Below are positions 18,901 through 27,320 of a stretch of 64,000 nucleotides of DNA, piece after piece. The position numbers were made by a program, and so were the translations under genes. Position 1 is the stretch's first letter; each line of letters opens with the position of its first letter. Origin of the DNA: Persicobacter psychrovividus (lineage in GTDB: Bacteria > Bacteroidota > Bacteroidia > Cytophagales > Cyclobacteriaceae). The DNA is taken from positions 248,001 to 312,000 of the forward strand of contig NZ_AP025294.1 in assembly GCF_036492425.1 (NCBI RefSeq), read 5' to 3'. The notes under the pieces were generated by a model, which saw only the letters and a list, made by a program, of their open reading frames with translations, searched no databases and was not told the origin of the DNA.

Positions 18901-19923
18901 TTCGGCTACTGCATTTACATCCACATTTGAACGGTCAAGCAATAGGCTGCCCTTCTCCAACCAACGACCATGCCCCTGCTGATTTAGCTCGTAGATCAAG
19001 GTGCCGGTCATCAATTTTATCGACCACTCTGGGAGTAAAACCCGTTGGCCTTGTTGTAAAAATTTCTCCTGTTGGTTATCATTATCGATATACCTACCTC
19101 CTTTGCCCAATGACCAGCCATTGACGGTCAATAAATCCATCAGGGACAGCTGGAATTTATCCTGTAAATGCGCAAAGCCTTCGCCCTTGCCCATATAATA
19201 GGTATAATCCAGCATCTCTGTTTCCGTCCGTTCAATCACCAAAACCCCTTCGGGTCTATTTTGTGCATTCAATTCAGGAAGTTGCTCCGCCTTAGCGACC
19301 GTCATCAATAATAGATTGCGCAGATCATTGTCCTGCAAATCCATCCACAAATCACCTTCATACAACAAGCGCAGTAGCTTCAGCGCATGGGCATCTCCGT
19401 CAAAAGACAGCAGTACCTGCTTGGCATCAACCATTCTTCCACTGATTAGCGCTCTTTTCAAACTGCCCGCCAGATAGTCAATCGTTTGAATATTGTGTTG
19501 ATCATTGGGTTGATCCTGTTGATACTTCAAAACCGTTGCGATTTTCTCTTTAGCCAGGGCTCTTTTACCAGTAGATGACCTCAAATCATCAAATTCAGCA
19601 TCGATCGCTTCCTTGATTGGCTTAGGCAATATCGTCAATTCAAATCTTGACAGCGCCAAAACAAATTCAACACAAAAGGCATCTTGTTGCATCCAACCCA
19701 CCTGCTCATAGGCCAAAAAAAACAGGTCAGGCTGATGAAGAAAATGCTTCTTCACCACCGCCGCCACACTCGACAGACCGCCACCTGTTTCCAGGGCCTG
19801 TTGAAGCGCTTGTTTGGCCTGTTGCCATTTAAGATCAGCATTTTCGGGCTGCATTTCTTTGCGCTGATACTGAACACTTTCTTGTTGTTTATGCGCTGGA
19901 CGACGGATATAGGTGCTTGACAT
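15922..19923 (-). CDS. Large LysM-containing protein with exchangeable C-terminus (putative injection-system cargo or surface component)
   Basis: A 1333-residue protein with no signal peptide. The N-terminus is polar and probably disordered. Residues ~150-210 and ~470-525 are helical with weak annexin-like spacing. LysM-like segments lie at ~240-300 and more clearly at ~618-680 (VVQAGDSLSALAAQWGITID). The middle is beta-rich, followed by a helical stretch (~960-1030). The last ~250 residues (from GGDLSINFNATF) are the part copied in the five orphan modules. The gene lies 320 bp downstream of the tape measure gene on the same strand, suggesting a product loaded on or into the injection machine. 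I see no HExxH or other catalytic motif, so a toxin role is only one possibility beside adhesin or tail component. Confidence 0.75.
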   Translation of the reverse strand: MSSTYIRRPAHKQQESVQYQRKEMQPENADLKWQQAKQALQQALETGGGLSSVAAVVKKHFLHQPDLFFLAYEQVGWMQQDAFCVEFVLALSRFELTILPKPIKEAIDAEFDDLRSSTGKRALAKEKIATVLKYQQDQPNDQHNIQTIDYLAGSLKRALISGRMVDAKQVLLSFDGDAHALKLLRLLYEGDLWMDLQDNDLRNLLLMTVAKAEQLPELNAQNRPEGVLVIERTETEMLDYTYYMGKGEGFAHLQDKFQLSLMDLLTVNGWSLGKGGRYIDNDNQQEKFLQQGQRVLLPEWSIKLMTGTLIYELNQQGHGRWLEKGSLLLDRSNVDVNAVAETIAQWVNSSDNLMPQLREIHQKVFELEGDASAIFELQEAFRMQMPDITLQQAIHKKRREYYDEFVWRNMSAEDRACLRGIQEALQVKEFDASNFLSEKEEQGIKEEEKLLPKVKFWDGLNAEQLADRAFNAINKASSQKQVVDQYELFSTLASLRLHPANIAAFKQAYLNNYGGEIIDNLKDLTRLQVGTQFIPQTVGLAGNNVSYRVPLYALSNDSLATAMAYLTARDYDLHGEGVKELTDQFQVNTDQDWNLQVAQLPNGSYVKFQHSAEGSPLYAYVVQAGDSLSALAAQWGITIDDLKYYNPSWEEIDSRGMITHYNGVKAILRVGQVIHAPAEQVYAQSLYYHLINGRLRQIQSAAIRVNSLGDLQIDAGNYQPEDFAKILKSLYHEYGGGSLTFNLAVYLEGRALLVLYLRLTARSMASLEQGYDLGITATTSLKGEIEGGLDLYFTQLRASKSFKIMGKTHAYDHIDHFAAALNHDLYVALLGNGAYLPKFIQYFDDEDVRKNAMTAPKLIKNQQEPNLSATYKDSGLGKNSSMISSHETLAPGYIGQKVNRTNSKNQSAEFANAAIVSNYQTNFGPLDITYSNIAYDANKDNNGQYLTFSLEISLDDLFGLLKDMADLESLKTHLKTFKDQISKTKDGVAHLAENIKKTVGQIQDLLKGKGLFTDLLSLLGNSYNGLGQTLLALPNMEQDGFERAAKRNYVTYLKNKQHIFEKYQKKPIAINQLHEAQNKKVNRIGGDLSINFNATFVLEKGQLIPQFYEIGGTGTLDIKAKRTLWQGGYGSLAGGMDFQAEYERVFHIEPATDTLSYISTIYNAYVSGAMGKHAKDQKDQFFEKIQQERNNKGLKDQEAEKYDRDMMKAQFWDPYQAQNPTYASNPQWEHYKKEHQGSLEKIIENFFRPIKENAEVESWEEMEDELMTISAVDADYVLGKGGPKGFWGERNFTKTDINIKKFTIEEFETLVLFPLFHLHQQYDFYYFNFTTKQ

Positions 19924-20244
19924 GCGAAAAAAAGGTTGATGTTACTTAATGAAAAAGTAAATTAATAATCAATATTCAATTATCTATATAATATTTTATT
20001 AAAACAACATAATATTGATATTAGATACCAATATTATACGATTTTAACCTAAACATTAACCATCTTACATCTCTTTTTAAATTCTCGAATAATAGCATAG
20101 CGAAGGGCTTCATGCTTGTCGTGTTGGTGAAATGTATTTTAAACCTTGATTACTATGATTATAAAGGATTTTAGGATTTTAAATTTCAGTAATCATGGTA
20201 ATCCCTCTAATCAAGTAAATCATGGTCAAAAAGATAGACCGATA
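19924..20244. other. Intergenic spacer before the 1333-residue gene
   Basis: About 320 bp of AT-rich DNA between the tape measure stop and the start of the large gene. It probably contains a promoter for the large gene and LRR pair. I did not find a TAnnTTTG-type element I would defend. Confidence 0.4.
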
Positions 20245-23200
20245 CTACCAACTTACTTGTATCGGACAACTCATCCATGGAAAGCGGATCACTTGATAGT
20301 TCCATGGTAGGCTATTCAAAAGGACATCCCAACTTTTCTTTTCGATATCGATTTCCCATCGTTGTTCATCGACGAGGTGAATTTTAGCTTCACGCATTAA
20401 GAATGAAGCTCTAAAATTCCCCAAACTACTTTTACCCAATTGACTCCACTGCCCAATAGCGGCTTCTAACAAGCCATCCAAGAGCTCACGTTCCTCGCTT
20501 GATAATTCATATTCTTGAGGTAATGGATGACCTGCAGGGAATTCTGTCATGATTTTATTGAGGAATAATTCGTGTTCATCGGCATGGCTCTGCCCGGTCG
20601 CCAAATATTGCAAATAAAATATCCCCTTGATCTGTTGTTCAATATTGGTCATTTCTTTGCCTTCTACTATGCCTTTCATCTTAAAAAGACGCGGAATAAA
20701 AGGCGCTAAGAGCACCAATCCACCATTTGAGATAGCGACTGTTTCGCCATGTTTCAGATTAGATTTAGCATAATCAGTAATGGACGCTTGGACTACCTTC
20801 TGATCAATGGATGCCTCAAGTTGTTGTTGTAAAATTTGAAACAGTTGCCTTGGGTCTTTTTCCAACTGCGTTAACCATTCAACTTTAGTATTGATGTTCG
20901 GCCATTGACCCGCTTTATGCCATGCTGCCTTCTGCCAAATTTCGGTCGCTGTATTCAATTTCATTTTGATCGTTTCCACCTCCCAATTCAGTCGGTCTTT
21001 ATGCCAAAAAAGGACTCTTAAAGCCTGTTCTGTTTTGCGCCATTGAGTCAACATTTGCGCCCTTTTTTCAACTAAACGGTTTGCGCCCTTTTCGAATGCT
21101 TGATGATACTGTTTTAACAATTCGTCTATGGCGGGTAACAATTGCAAGTGGAATTTTTTTACAAAGGCAAAATCTTTAGCGAAACCTTTTCCAGCCTCAA
21201 AGGTAGTTTGCGATAGCTGTTCAAAATAAAGGTCAACAGCATTGCTTGAAGTTAATTGCTCTCTAAGGGAAAAAACTTGCGCAGGACTAACGTTGGCCGA
21301 AATTGTCCATTGTACAAAGGATTTCATGAAATAATGCGTATCATCAATTTCCTGAGGATTTATTATTTTGGCTGCATTGTTCCATAAATAGAATTGAAAA
21401 TCTGAAAGCTCAAGCTTTAACTGCTTGATGATGGGGTTAAGCCTAAACAGCATTCTCTGCAATGGAATATACAGAACCCAAATATCAGAAAGCACCTGTC
21501 TGAAATTTGAGGAAGATCCTTCTAATTCTTTGACCATCAATGGGTATTTGGCCCAATATGGTAAAGTCATTAGTCCTTGTCTTATCTGACGGTTTAATGA
21601 TTCTTTCAGCAAAGCTAACTGCTCATGCTTATCCATACCTTCCAATTGTTCCTTTAGCGAAATCCATTCTGTTGGGTGTGTTTTATCCGATTTACGGCTC
21701 ATAGTGTCCACACCTTCTGGTGCTAATGCTTTCATTTTATTTTCTTCAAGCTGCTGCGAAATGGTCAATCTATTCAATAGGATGTGCTGAAGTTTTGGAT
21801 CTGTACTCCCTTTTCCAAATTCAAAATTTTGATTTTTCTGTAATCTAAAAGCCTGCGTGGCTGCATCTGACCATCGATTTAATAGGTATTGCTGTTGATC
21901 AGCTTGGTCGTTCAGCTGATCAAAACAAGACAGGAATACATAAGCTTGCCAAGGCGTCTTTTGGGTATCTCTTAAAAGTTGATCGAGGGTAGCTTTGGCT
22001 AAGTTTACCTGACTATGCTGTGTAATGGTATTCGGATAAGCCTTTATGGCCTTTTCAAAATCTTTTGGCTCTTTAAACAAGTCCCTTACCAAGGCCCAAT
22101 ATTGCTGAACACTACCTTTTTGAGTCCTTACTTCCACCCATAAAACTTTAAGGACTATTTGCAATTCAGCAGAATATGGTTGAAGTTTTGAAATCGCCTC
22201 AACGGTTGATACATTTTTCCACAATGTCATTAATGAGGTCAAATCAGCTTGTTTTATTGCTTTGATTTCCTCAAAAATATGCGTTTCTAATGGATACCAA
22301 TTTACTCCAATTGAACGAATCAAGGGCCAGTTAAAAAGTAGCGACAGGTAAAATAATTCCTTGTCCTTAGGTGGCGTAAATTCCGTTATTTGTCGGCTTA
22401 GAAAAGCTTTTAACACCTCACTATTGGAGGTAAAATCTTCTTTGAAAGACTTCAATGACTTTTGGTTTTTATCTCCCTGATGAACTAAGGAATCAAAAAG
22501 CCATTGAATAATCATCGGCTTCAATAATTCGTGTTTTTTGGTAACCAATGAATGGAAGGGCCACAAACTCAATAAAATCGACTCGCGTAACATTGGCCTA
22601 TGTAATGCGATAGATTGCAGGTACATGCTTGGATAGGACTTCTCGATCAACCAGTACTTTGCTTGTTGATAAGTGGTAGGCAATTGTATAAAAAAGTGGT
22701 GCCAATCAGTAAACTCCAAAGCGTTATTCAGCAACTTTTCGAATAGCACTGCTGTCTCTGATGTATTTTGCTGATAGCCATTCTGAAAGCATCGCTCCAG
22801 CCCCAACAATAACCATTCATTGGATTTTTTGACTACCGAACCAAAGGCCGACAATAGGGTCTGGAATGGATATTGGCGTAGCAAAACCTGAAGGTGCCTT
22901 TCTTTCCAAGTCCATGATGGAAGTAGTGACAACAGTTGATCAAGCGCAAGATCTTCCCATTGACCATCAATCAATTTTGTACCTTCATTGAGGAAAAGTG
23001 CAAATGCCTGAGCTCGACTTTGAGTCAATGACTGGAACTTTTGTTGGCTGTCGGGTAACTCTTCCCATGCTTTGGCGATGACAGCCTGAAGTTCTTCTGG
23101 CATTTCCCATGCATCGTCCAAAAAGTTGAAAGTACAATCAATTTGTAATTGATCAATGCTCAGGTTTCCAAACTCATTATTTTCTATCCATTGCAACAAT

Positions 23201-23337
23201 GCCTGTTCGAGTTGAGGTAACAATATTTTTCGAATTTGGTGGTTGATGTCATCAAGAAACTCATCAAGCTTATCCTGACGATCAAATTCCATATCCACAT
23301 TTAGTCGATCAATTCTAACCAGTCTTTCTTCTTTCAT
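20245..23337 (-). CDS. Contractile injection system tape measure protein (Afp14/Pvc14-like)
   Basis: A 1030-residue, largely helical protein. The start MKEERLVRIDRLNVDMEFD leads into the N-terminal region typical of CIS_TMP proteins (a strand, then IRKILLPQLEQALLQWI). The C-terminus has the family's closing block: SSLGNFRASFLMREAKIHL, then a short acidic strand, LLNSLPWNYQVIRFPWM, and a terminal Trp. In Afp and PVC particles this protein sets tube length from inside the tube. The gene begins 44 bp after the 333-residue gene and lies in the same run as the cap and GH18 genes. Confidence 0.88.
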   Translation of the reverse strand: MKEERLVRIDRLNVDMEFDRQDKLDEFLDDINHQIRKILLPQLEQALLQWIENNEFGNLSIDQLQIDCTFNFLDDAWEMPEELQAVIAKAWEELPDSQQKFQSLTQSRAQAFALFLNEGTKLIDGQWEDLALDQLLSLLPSWTWKERHLQVLLRQYPFQTLLSAFGSVVKKSNEWLLLGLERCFQNGYQQNTSETAVLFEKLLNNALEFTDWHHFFIQLPTTYQQAKYWLIEKSYPSMYLQSIALHRPMLRESILLSLWPFHSLVTKKHELLKPMIIQWLFDSLVHQGDKNQKSLKSFKEDFTSNSEVLKAFLSRQITEFTPPKDKELFYLSLLFNWPLIRSIGVNWYPLETHIFEEIKAIKQADLTSLMTLWKNVSTVEAISKLQPYSAELQIVLKVLWVEVRTQKGSVQQYWALVRDLFKEPKDFEKAIKAYPNTITQHSQVNLAKATLDQLLRDTQKTPWQAYVFLSCFDQLNDQADQQQYLLNRWSDAATQAFRLQKNQNFEFGKGSTDPKLQHILLNRLTISQQLEENKMKALAPEGVDTMSRKSDKTHPTEWISLKEQLEGMDKHEQLALLKESLNRQIRQGLMTLPYWAKYPLMVKELEGSSSNFRQVLSDIWVLYIPLQRMLFRLNPIIKQLKLELSDFQFYLWNNAAKIINPQEIDDTHYFMKSFVQWTISANVSPAQVFSLREQLTSSNAVDLYFEQLSQTTFEAGKGFAKDFAFVKKFHLQLLPAIDELLKQYHQAFEKGANRLVEKRAQMLTQWRKTEQALRVLFWHKDRLNWEVETIKMKLNTATEIWQKAAWHKAGQWPNINTKVEWLTQLEKDPRQLFQILQQQLEASIDQKVVQASITDYAKSNLKHGETVAISNGGLVLLAPFIPRLFKMKGIVEGKEMTNIEQQIKGIFYLQYLATGQSHADEHELFLNKIMTEFPAGHPLPQEYELSSEERELLDGLLEAAIGQWSQLGKSSLGNFRASFLMREAKIHLVDEQRWEIDIEKKSWDVLLNSLPWNYQVIRFPWMSCPIQVSW

Positions 23338-23381
23338 CCTTTAATCCTCAAAAAATAATGCTATACCTGTTCATTTATTAC

Positions 23382-24383
23382 CTAAAGCACAATCAGCATC
23401 TTCGCTTCCACTGTCACTTTTCCGTCTTCTCTATTAACAGTGACATGCTCTGCTCTGAATTTAGGCATTTTGGCCCTGACCAAGCGCAGTCCCTTGCCTG
23501 CGGAAGCTTCCCCTTTCAAAGCCAAAACTCGGTCATCAGCAAAATAGACCTCCAAGGCTTTCTGACTACTAATGACTGTGGCTTGTTTTCCTTCAAAGTT
23601 AATCTCTTCGCTTAAATACTTTTCTTTGGTCTGACGATCTTCTAACTGTAAATTTTTCCAATGACCATCGTGCACTATTAGGTATTTGTGAATGGCTTTT
23701 CGCGTGGGGATACTGAAAAAATTCATGGAATGGTTTAAAGGCTGATCATCGGCTAAGCGCTTCAACATCTTTTCAACGGTTGGTGCGTCAAAGCGAATTT
23801 CAATTAAACCAATAGGTCTTTTCAAGTTCGGAGCACTGCCCGCATAGCCTTGCCCAGTACTTTGTCCATCTTTGTTCAAAACTACACCTTGCCCCGAGGT
23901 CAAGTTAATTGAGCTCGCCGGTGCCCCGTGAAATTGTCCATTGTAATAAACTTCTTGATACTCCTCTCCTGCTCCTATTGGCAAACTATTCACCTCTTGT
24001 ACCCAATCTTGTGTTTGGAGTTCATGACTATGTTCCCCTGCTTTAAAAGGATTAATTTGTTGATAAAAAAAATGTCCTATCTGCTTGTTCATGGGCCAGT
24101 TCGTCGAAGAAAAAGCATCGGGCGAGTTATTGTACACTTGTACAAATACACTAAAGCTCCCCAAGGATTCAAGATGCCATTGAAGTCGGATCAGGTTCGC
24201 ACGATTATATAATAACAAGTATTGGTCTTTATCCTGCTTAAATACCCAGTCTAATTGAGGTAATAAAGCCACACTATGTGGTGAAATGCGCAAATCAAAA
24301 TCACGGCTTTGATCCTGAGCATAATACATTTGCCTCATTTGCAGGCTAAGCAGTGGTAAATATTGTAATTGAAGATCCAGCAT
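23382..24383 (-). CDS. Conserved-position protein of unknown family between cap and tape measure
   Basis: A 333-residue protein starting MLDLQLQYLPLLSLQ. It has no signal peptide, membrane segment or catalytic motif that I recognise. The sequence alternates hydrophobic and polar residues, suggesting a beta-rich fold. The C-terminal ~60 residues (ALKGEASAGKGLRLVRAKMP) look like a separate small domain. It starts two bases after the cap stop and is followed by the tape measure gene, so it belongs to the injection-system operon. A structural or assembly role at the cap end is possible but purely positional. Confidence 0.6.
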   Translation of the reverse strand: MLDLQLQYLPLLSLQMRQMYYAQDQSRDFDLRISPHSVALLPQLDWVFKQDKDQYLLLYNRANLIRLQWHLESLGSFSVFVQVYNNSPDAFSSTNWPMNKQIGHFFYQQINPFKAGEHSHELQTQDWVQEVNSLPIGAGEEYQEVYYNGQFHGAPASSINLTSGQGVVLNKDGQSTGQGYAGSAPNLKRPIGLIEIRFDAPTVEKMLKRLADDQPLNHSMNFFSIPTRKAIHKYLIVHDGHWKNLQLEDRQTKEKYLSEEINFEGKQATVISSQKALEVYFADDRVLALKGEASAGKGLRLVRAKMPKFRAEHVTVNREDGKVTVEAKMLIVL

Positions 24384-24385
24384 AT

Positions 24386-24931
24386 TTATAAGATATTAGC
24401 TCCTAAACCTCGAACACGACCTGAAGGCGCCGAAAAGTCCTGATCGAAAGTAACAATTCTGACTTTAAACAAGGCCGATGGCCAATACCTGCCACCGTGC
24501 ATTCCCCAAAGGTTACTCATGCCCAACATCTCTTCCTGGTGAAATTCAAAAGTTAACTTTTCAATGCTTGAATCCAACCCCAAATCGGCTCCTGTAACAC
24601 TTTGATTAGCCTGAAAAAAATGAATCAACCCTGAGATCGTTTTCAAAGATTCCTGATAATTACCCTCCATGCCTACGGCACTAAAAAGTAATAATAATTT
24701 CAAATGATAAGGCTTGTTTTCACCATGAGACAAACGAGGAGAACGCCCATTGACCTGTTCTCTCTCAATATTCGCCAGGGTGATCACCAGCTGATCCGTA
24801 TCAAAAACCACTGGTTTTCCTTCCTGATCTACCAAATTCCCCAAAACAACCTGGGGTTCCTGTTGTGTAAAGTGGCTACGAAAATAATCTTCTACCGCTT
24901 CTTGTAAGGCGGACATAACTTGATCAATCAT
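24386..24931 (-). CDS. Cap protein, Pvc16/Afp16-like (DUF4255)
   Basis: A 181-residue protein. The start MIDQVMSALQEAVEDYF, the motif LANIEREQVNGRSPR and the block HLKLLLLFSA are those of the DUF4255 (Pvc16_N) family. The gene ends in a typical single-domain form. In Afp/PVC the protein caps the distal end of the tube and sheath and stops polymerisation. Its ATG overlaps the stop of the GH18 gene by one base (TAATG), which indicates coupled translation. It is two bases from the next gene. Confidence 0.85.
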   Translation of the reverse strand: MIDQVMSALQEAVEDYFRSHFTQQEPQVVLGNLVDQEGKPVVFDTDQLVITLANIEREQVNGRSPRLSHGENKPYHLKLLLLFSAVGMEGNYQESLKTISGLIHFFQANQSVTGADLGLDSSIEKLTFEFHQEEMLGMSNLWGMHGGRYWPSALFKVRIVTFDQDFSAPSGRVRGLGANIL

Positions 24932-26688
24932 TAGGGTAAATCTTTTTCTGCTACGGACCTGTAGCTGTAAATTAAAAATAAGATAGTGGAGATAAGAACG
25001 CCTAACATTAAATATTTAGTTTCTTGATAACCTAAAAACTTTAGACCGAACAGTACAAAAAGCCCCGCAATGAGTAGTAAAATAATGGTTATCCCCTTGA
25101 AAGCAAGCATCTTATATCTTTTAAGTCTATAACCGAATCGATACAAAAAGAAAAAACCCACCATGGATACCCCAAACATTCCCCCAATAATTCCCATCAG
25201 TGGCCGTGGGTTCGTGATTAATGTTTTCGGATTTTTCAGCACCCGAAGCGAATAAAAAGCATATCTGCGAAAATTCCTCATGAACTTGTTCCAAATCCCA
25301 GAGGCCGTGCGAGCTTCTTGCTCAGCAAAGTGTTCCGCTAACAATTCCCACAGTTCGGTATAGCCATTATCAAAGCCTAAAGCCCAAATACCTACGCCAC
25401 CGATATTTTTATTGTTAATCCACTGATACTTTTTAGCCAAAGAGGTAGAATCCTCAAACCAAATCTGTCGGTATGTATTATTTTGATCTCGAAAAACATA
25501 ATATTTAGAATCACTGATCTGATCATAACAACAGGTCTGACGCCCATATTTATTCATAATTTTTCTATAAGTCCAATAACCTTTAAAATGCTTTGTCTTG
25601 GAAGGAAACAGCAGATCCTCTGTTTCCCACTCTGCACCATAGTAAGGAATACTTAACAGTAATTTACCAGCAGCGATACCACTCGCAAGATACTGATCCA
25701 CTGCTCGTTCCAAATTATACTCCCACCAAATATTTCCACTTGATAATGGCGCTACAGGACCCGCTACCGTAGAGTTACTACCGTGGAACTCATAGCCCAT
25801 TATGATAAATAGATCGACATGAGGTTGCAGAGCCGACACATTATAAACATTGTGAAAATCAAATGCAGGTAAAGCGATAGTAAGTTGATAATCGGGACGC
25901 TGCATGCGCATTGTGGTAGCCAAATCAATGATAAAATTAGTCATTGCTCCTTGGTCTGATGCGCCAATGTTCTCAAAATCAATATTCAGACCATCGGCAT
26001 TCCTTGCTTTGAGCAATGAAATAGCCGTTTTAATAAAGTGTTTTTGTGCAGGGAGACTGTTTAGAAATTTTTGATTGTTCCTTTCCCCAAAATTGGTAAC
26101 AGTTAAAAGTGCCTTTTTTCCATGGGCTTGTACCGAATCAATTAAAGCAGTGGTTTTCCAATCGTGAATAGAATGGTATCCCCCCGTTATAGGGTTCAAT
26201 TCGTAAGAGAAATAGGCAATATGGCTCATCAAAGAATAATTATAGCTCTTGTATGCTGAACCCATCCAATAGGGATGCCACCCAAAAACAGCAGTATTAG
26301 CTTTAAGGTCGTGATTTTTTTTATAAACCGACTGATGACCAATCCCTTGCTTTTTATCAAATGTAACCTCAGACTCTGATTCTTGTGCAAAAGGGCTCTG
26401 CTTGACCGCCTCCTGTCGCTTAATAAAAGCAGCAGTATCTATGGCAACCTCAGCCTCCTGCGCCGAACGGCCTTCGATTTCACGCAGGGAGTCAATCTTA
26501 ATCAATAATCTTATTGAATCAACATTACGCTGTTGTAATTTTGACCGAATAATAGAATCTTCTATAAACTTAATATTGCTTTCTCTGTCAACAATGGATT
26601 CTAACTGATCTGTCAATGATCGGTTTTGAGCTTTTAGGCAGACCGTAGAGAAGCATAAAAGTAAAAGTATAATTACTTTAAATTTCAT
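24931..26688 (-). CDS. GH18-type glycosyl hydrolase with signal peptide and C-terminal membrane segments
   Basis: About 585 residues. The start at 26688 (MKFKVIILLLLCFSTVCLKAQ) gives a Sec signal; a TTG three codons upstream is less likely. After a ~100-residue linker, the GH18 barrel runs from about 130 to 470, with the catalytic motif DGLNIDFE at ~232-239 (Glu as acid/base). The C-terminus holds three or four hydrophobic helices (~499-580), so the enzyme domain is tethered to a membrane and faces the periplasm. Family members cut chitin or peptidoglycan-like N-acetylglucosamine chains. Because it is translationally coupled to the cap gene, I infer a role in wall remodelling or particle release. 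Cargo is less likely because of the membrane anchor. Confidence 0.82.
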   Translation of the reverse strand: MKFKVIILLLLCFSTVCLKAQNRSLTDQLESIVDRESNIKFIEDSIIRSKLQQRNVDSIRLLIKIDSLREIEGRSAQEAEVAIDTAAFIKRQEAVKQSPFAQESESEVTFDKKQGIGHQSVYKKNHDLKANTAVFGWHPYWMGSAYKSYNYSLMSHIAYFSYELNPITGGYHSIHDWKTTALIDSVQAHGKKALLTVTNFGERNNQKFLNSLPAQKHFIKTAISLLKARNADGLNIDFENIGASDQGAMTNFIIDLATTMRMQRPDYQLTIALPAFDFHNVYNVSALQPHVDLFIIMGYEFHGSNSTVAGPVAPLSSGNIWWEYNLERAVDQYLASGIAAGKLLLSIPYYGAEWETEDLLFPSKTKHFKGYWTYRKIMNKYGRQTCCYDQISDSKYYVFRDQNNTYRQIWFEDSTSLAKKYQWINNKNIGGVGIWALGFDNGYTELWELLAEHFAEQEARTASGIWNKFMRNFRRYAFYSLRVLKNPKTLITNPRPLMGIIGGMFGVSMVGFFFLYRFGYRLKRYKMLAFKGITIILLLIAGLFVLFGLKFLGYQETKYLMLGVLISTILFLIYSYRSVAEKDLP

Positions 26689-26762
26689 ATGATACAAATA
26701 AAATATTATTTTTAATTTAAATTTATCTAAAATAGTATTTCAACTACAACTTATTTAACAAT

Positions 26763-27320
26763 ATGCGATACCTATATTTAGCTTTATGTATGATTTTTTT
26801 CTCTTGGCCTGCTGTTGTCCTTGGTCAACAAATGCCTTCCGTTCTTTCTAAACTTCATGCCAATTTTGATGCCGAAACCCCCCAGGGCAACAGCTACAAA
26901 GTGTTTGTCTTTCAGCACCGTAAATCATGGAGTTTACTCATTGATTATGGACAAAATAATATTCTCTCATTCGATTATGATTTAAAGACTGATCAGATTA
27001 AGCCCAATAGCGAATTATTCACCACTAACCTTATAGCAATTATCAACAAGAAGCTGATTAAAGCCAAACAATATAAAAAGGAGCGCCTAATCTCAGATAT
27101 GCCCATCAAAGGAAAATATAAGCTGCACCGTAAAGGCAAAGGAGTTTACGAGTCCATGTTATTCATGGAAACAGGAAAAAAACCCACACCATGGGTGGTC
27201 AAGGCAGCCTTAACCCTTATAAAACCATTTACCTTTGTATTTGATAGCCATTTAAAAAAAGCAAAGACTAGTGTTAACAAAAATATTCAAAAATCAACTG
27301 ACACTTTACTTATCAGCTAA
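26763..27320 (+). CDS. Small secreted protein of unknown function
   Basis: A 185-residue protein with a clear Sec signal (MRYLYLALCMIFFSWPAVVLGQ) and a basic, Lys-rich mature part. No domain recognised. It lies on the opposite strand from its neighbours. It is divergent from the GH18 gene, with 74 bp between starts, and its last 15 bases overlap the end of the nSTAND1 gene. The shared divergent spacer suggests co-regulation with the GH18-cap operon. Confidence 0.65.
   Translation: MRYLYLALCMIFFSWPAVVLGQQMPSVLSKLHANFDAETPQGNSYKVFVFQHRKSWSLLIDYGQNNILSFDYDLKTDQIKPNSELFTTNLIAIINKKLIKAKQYKKERLISDMPIKGKYKLHRKGKGVYESMLFMETGKKPTPWVVKAALTLIKPFTFVFDSHLKKAKTSVNKNIQKSTDTLLIS

Noticed and set aside
15922-19923. 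Metalloprotease or DUF4157-type toxin in the large protein
   Set aside because: No HExxH or similar catalytic motif is visible, so I did not assign an enzyme activity.
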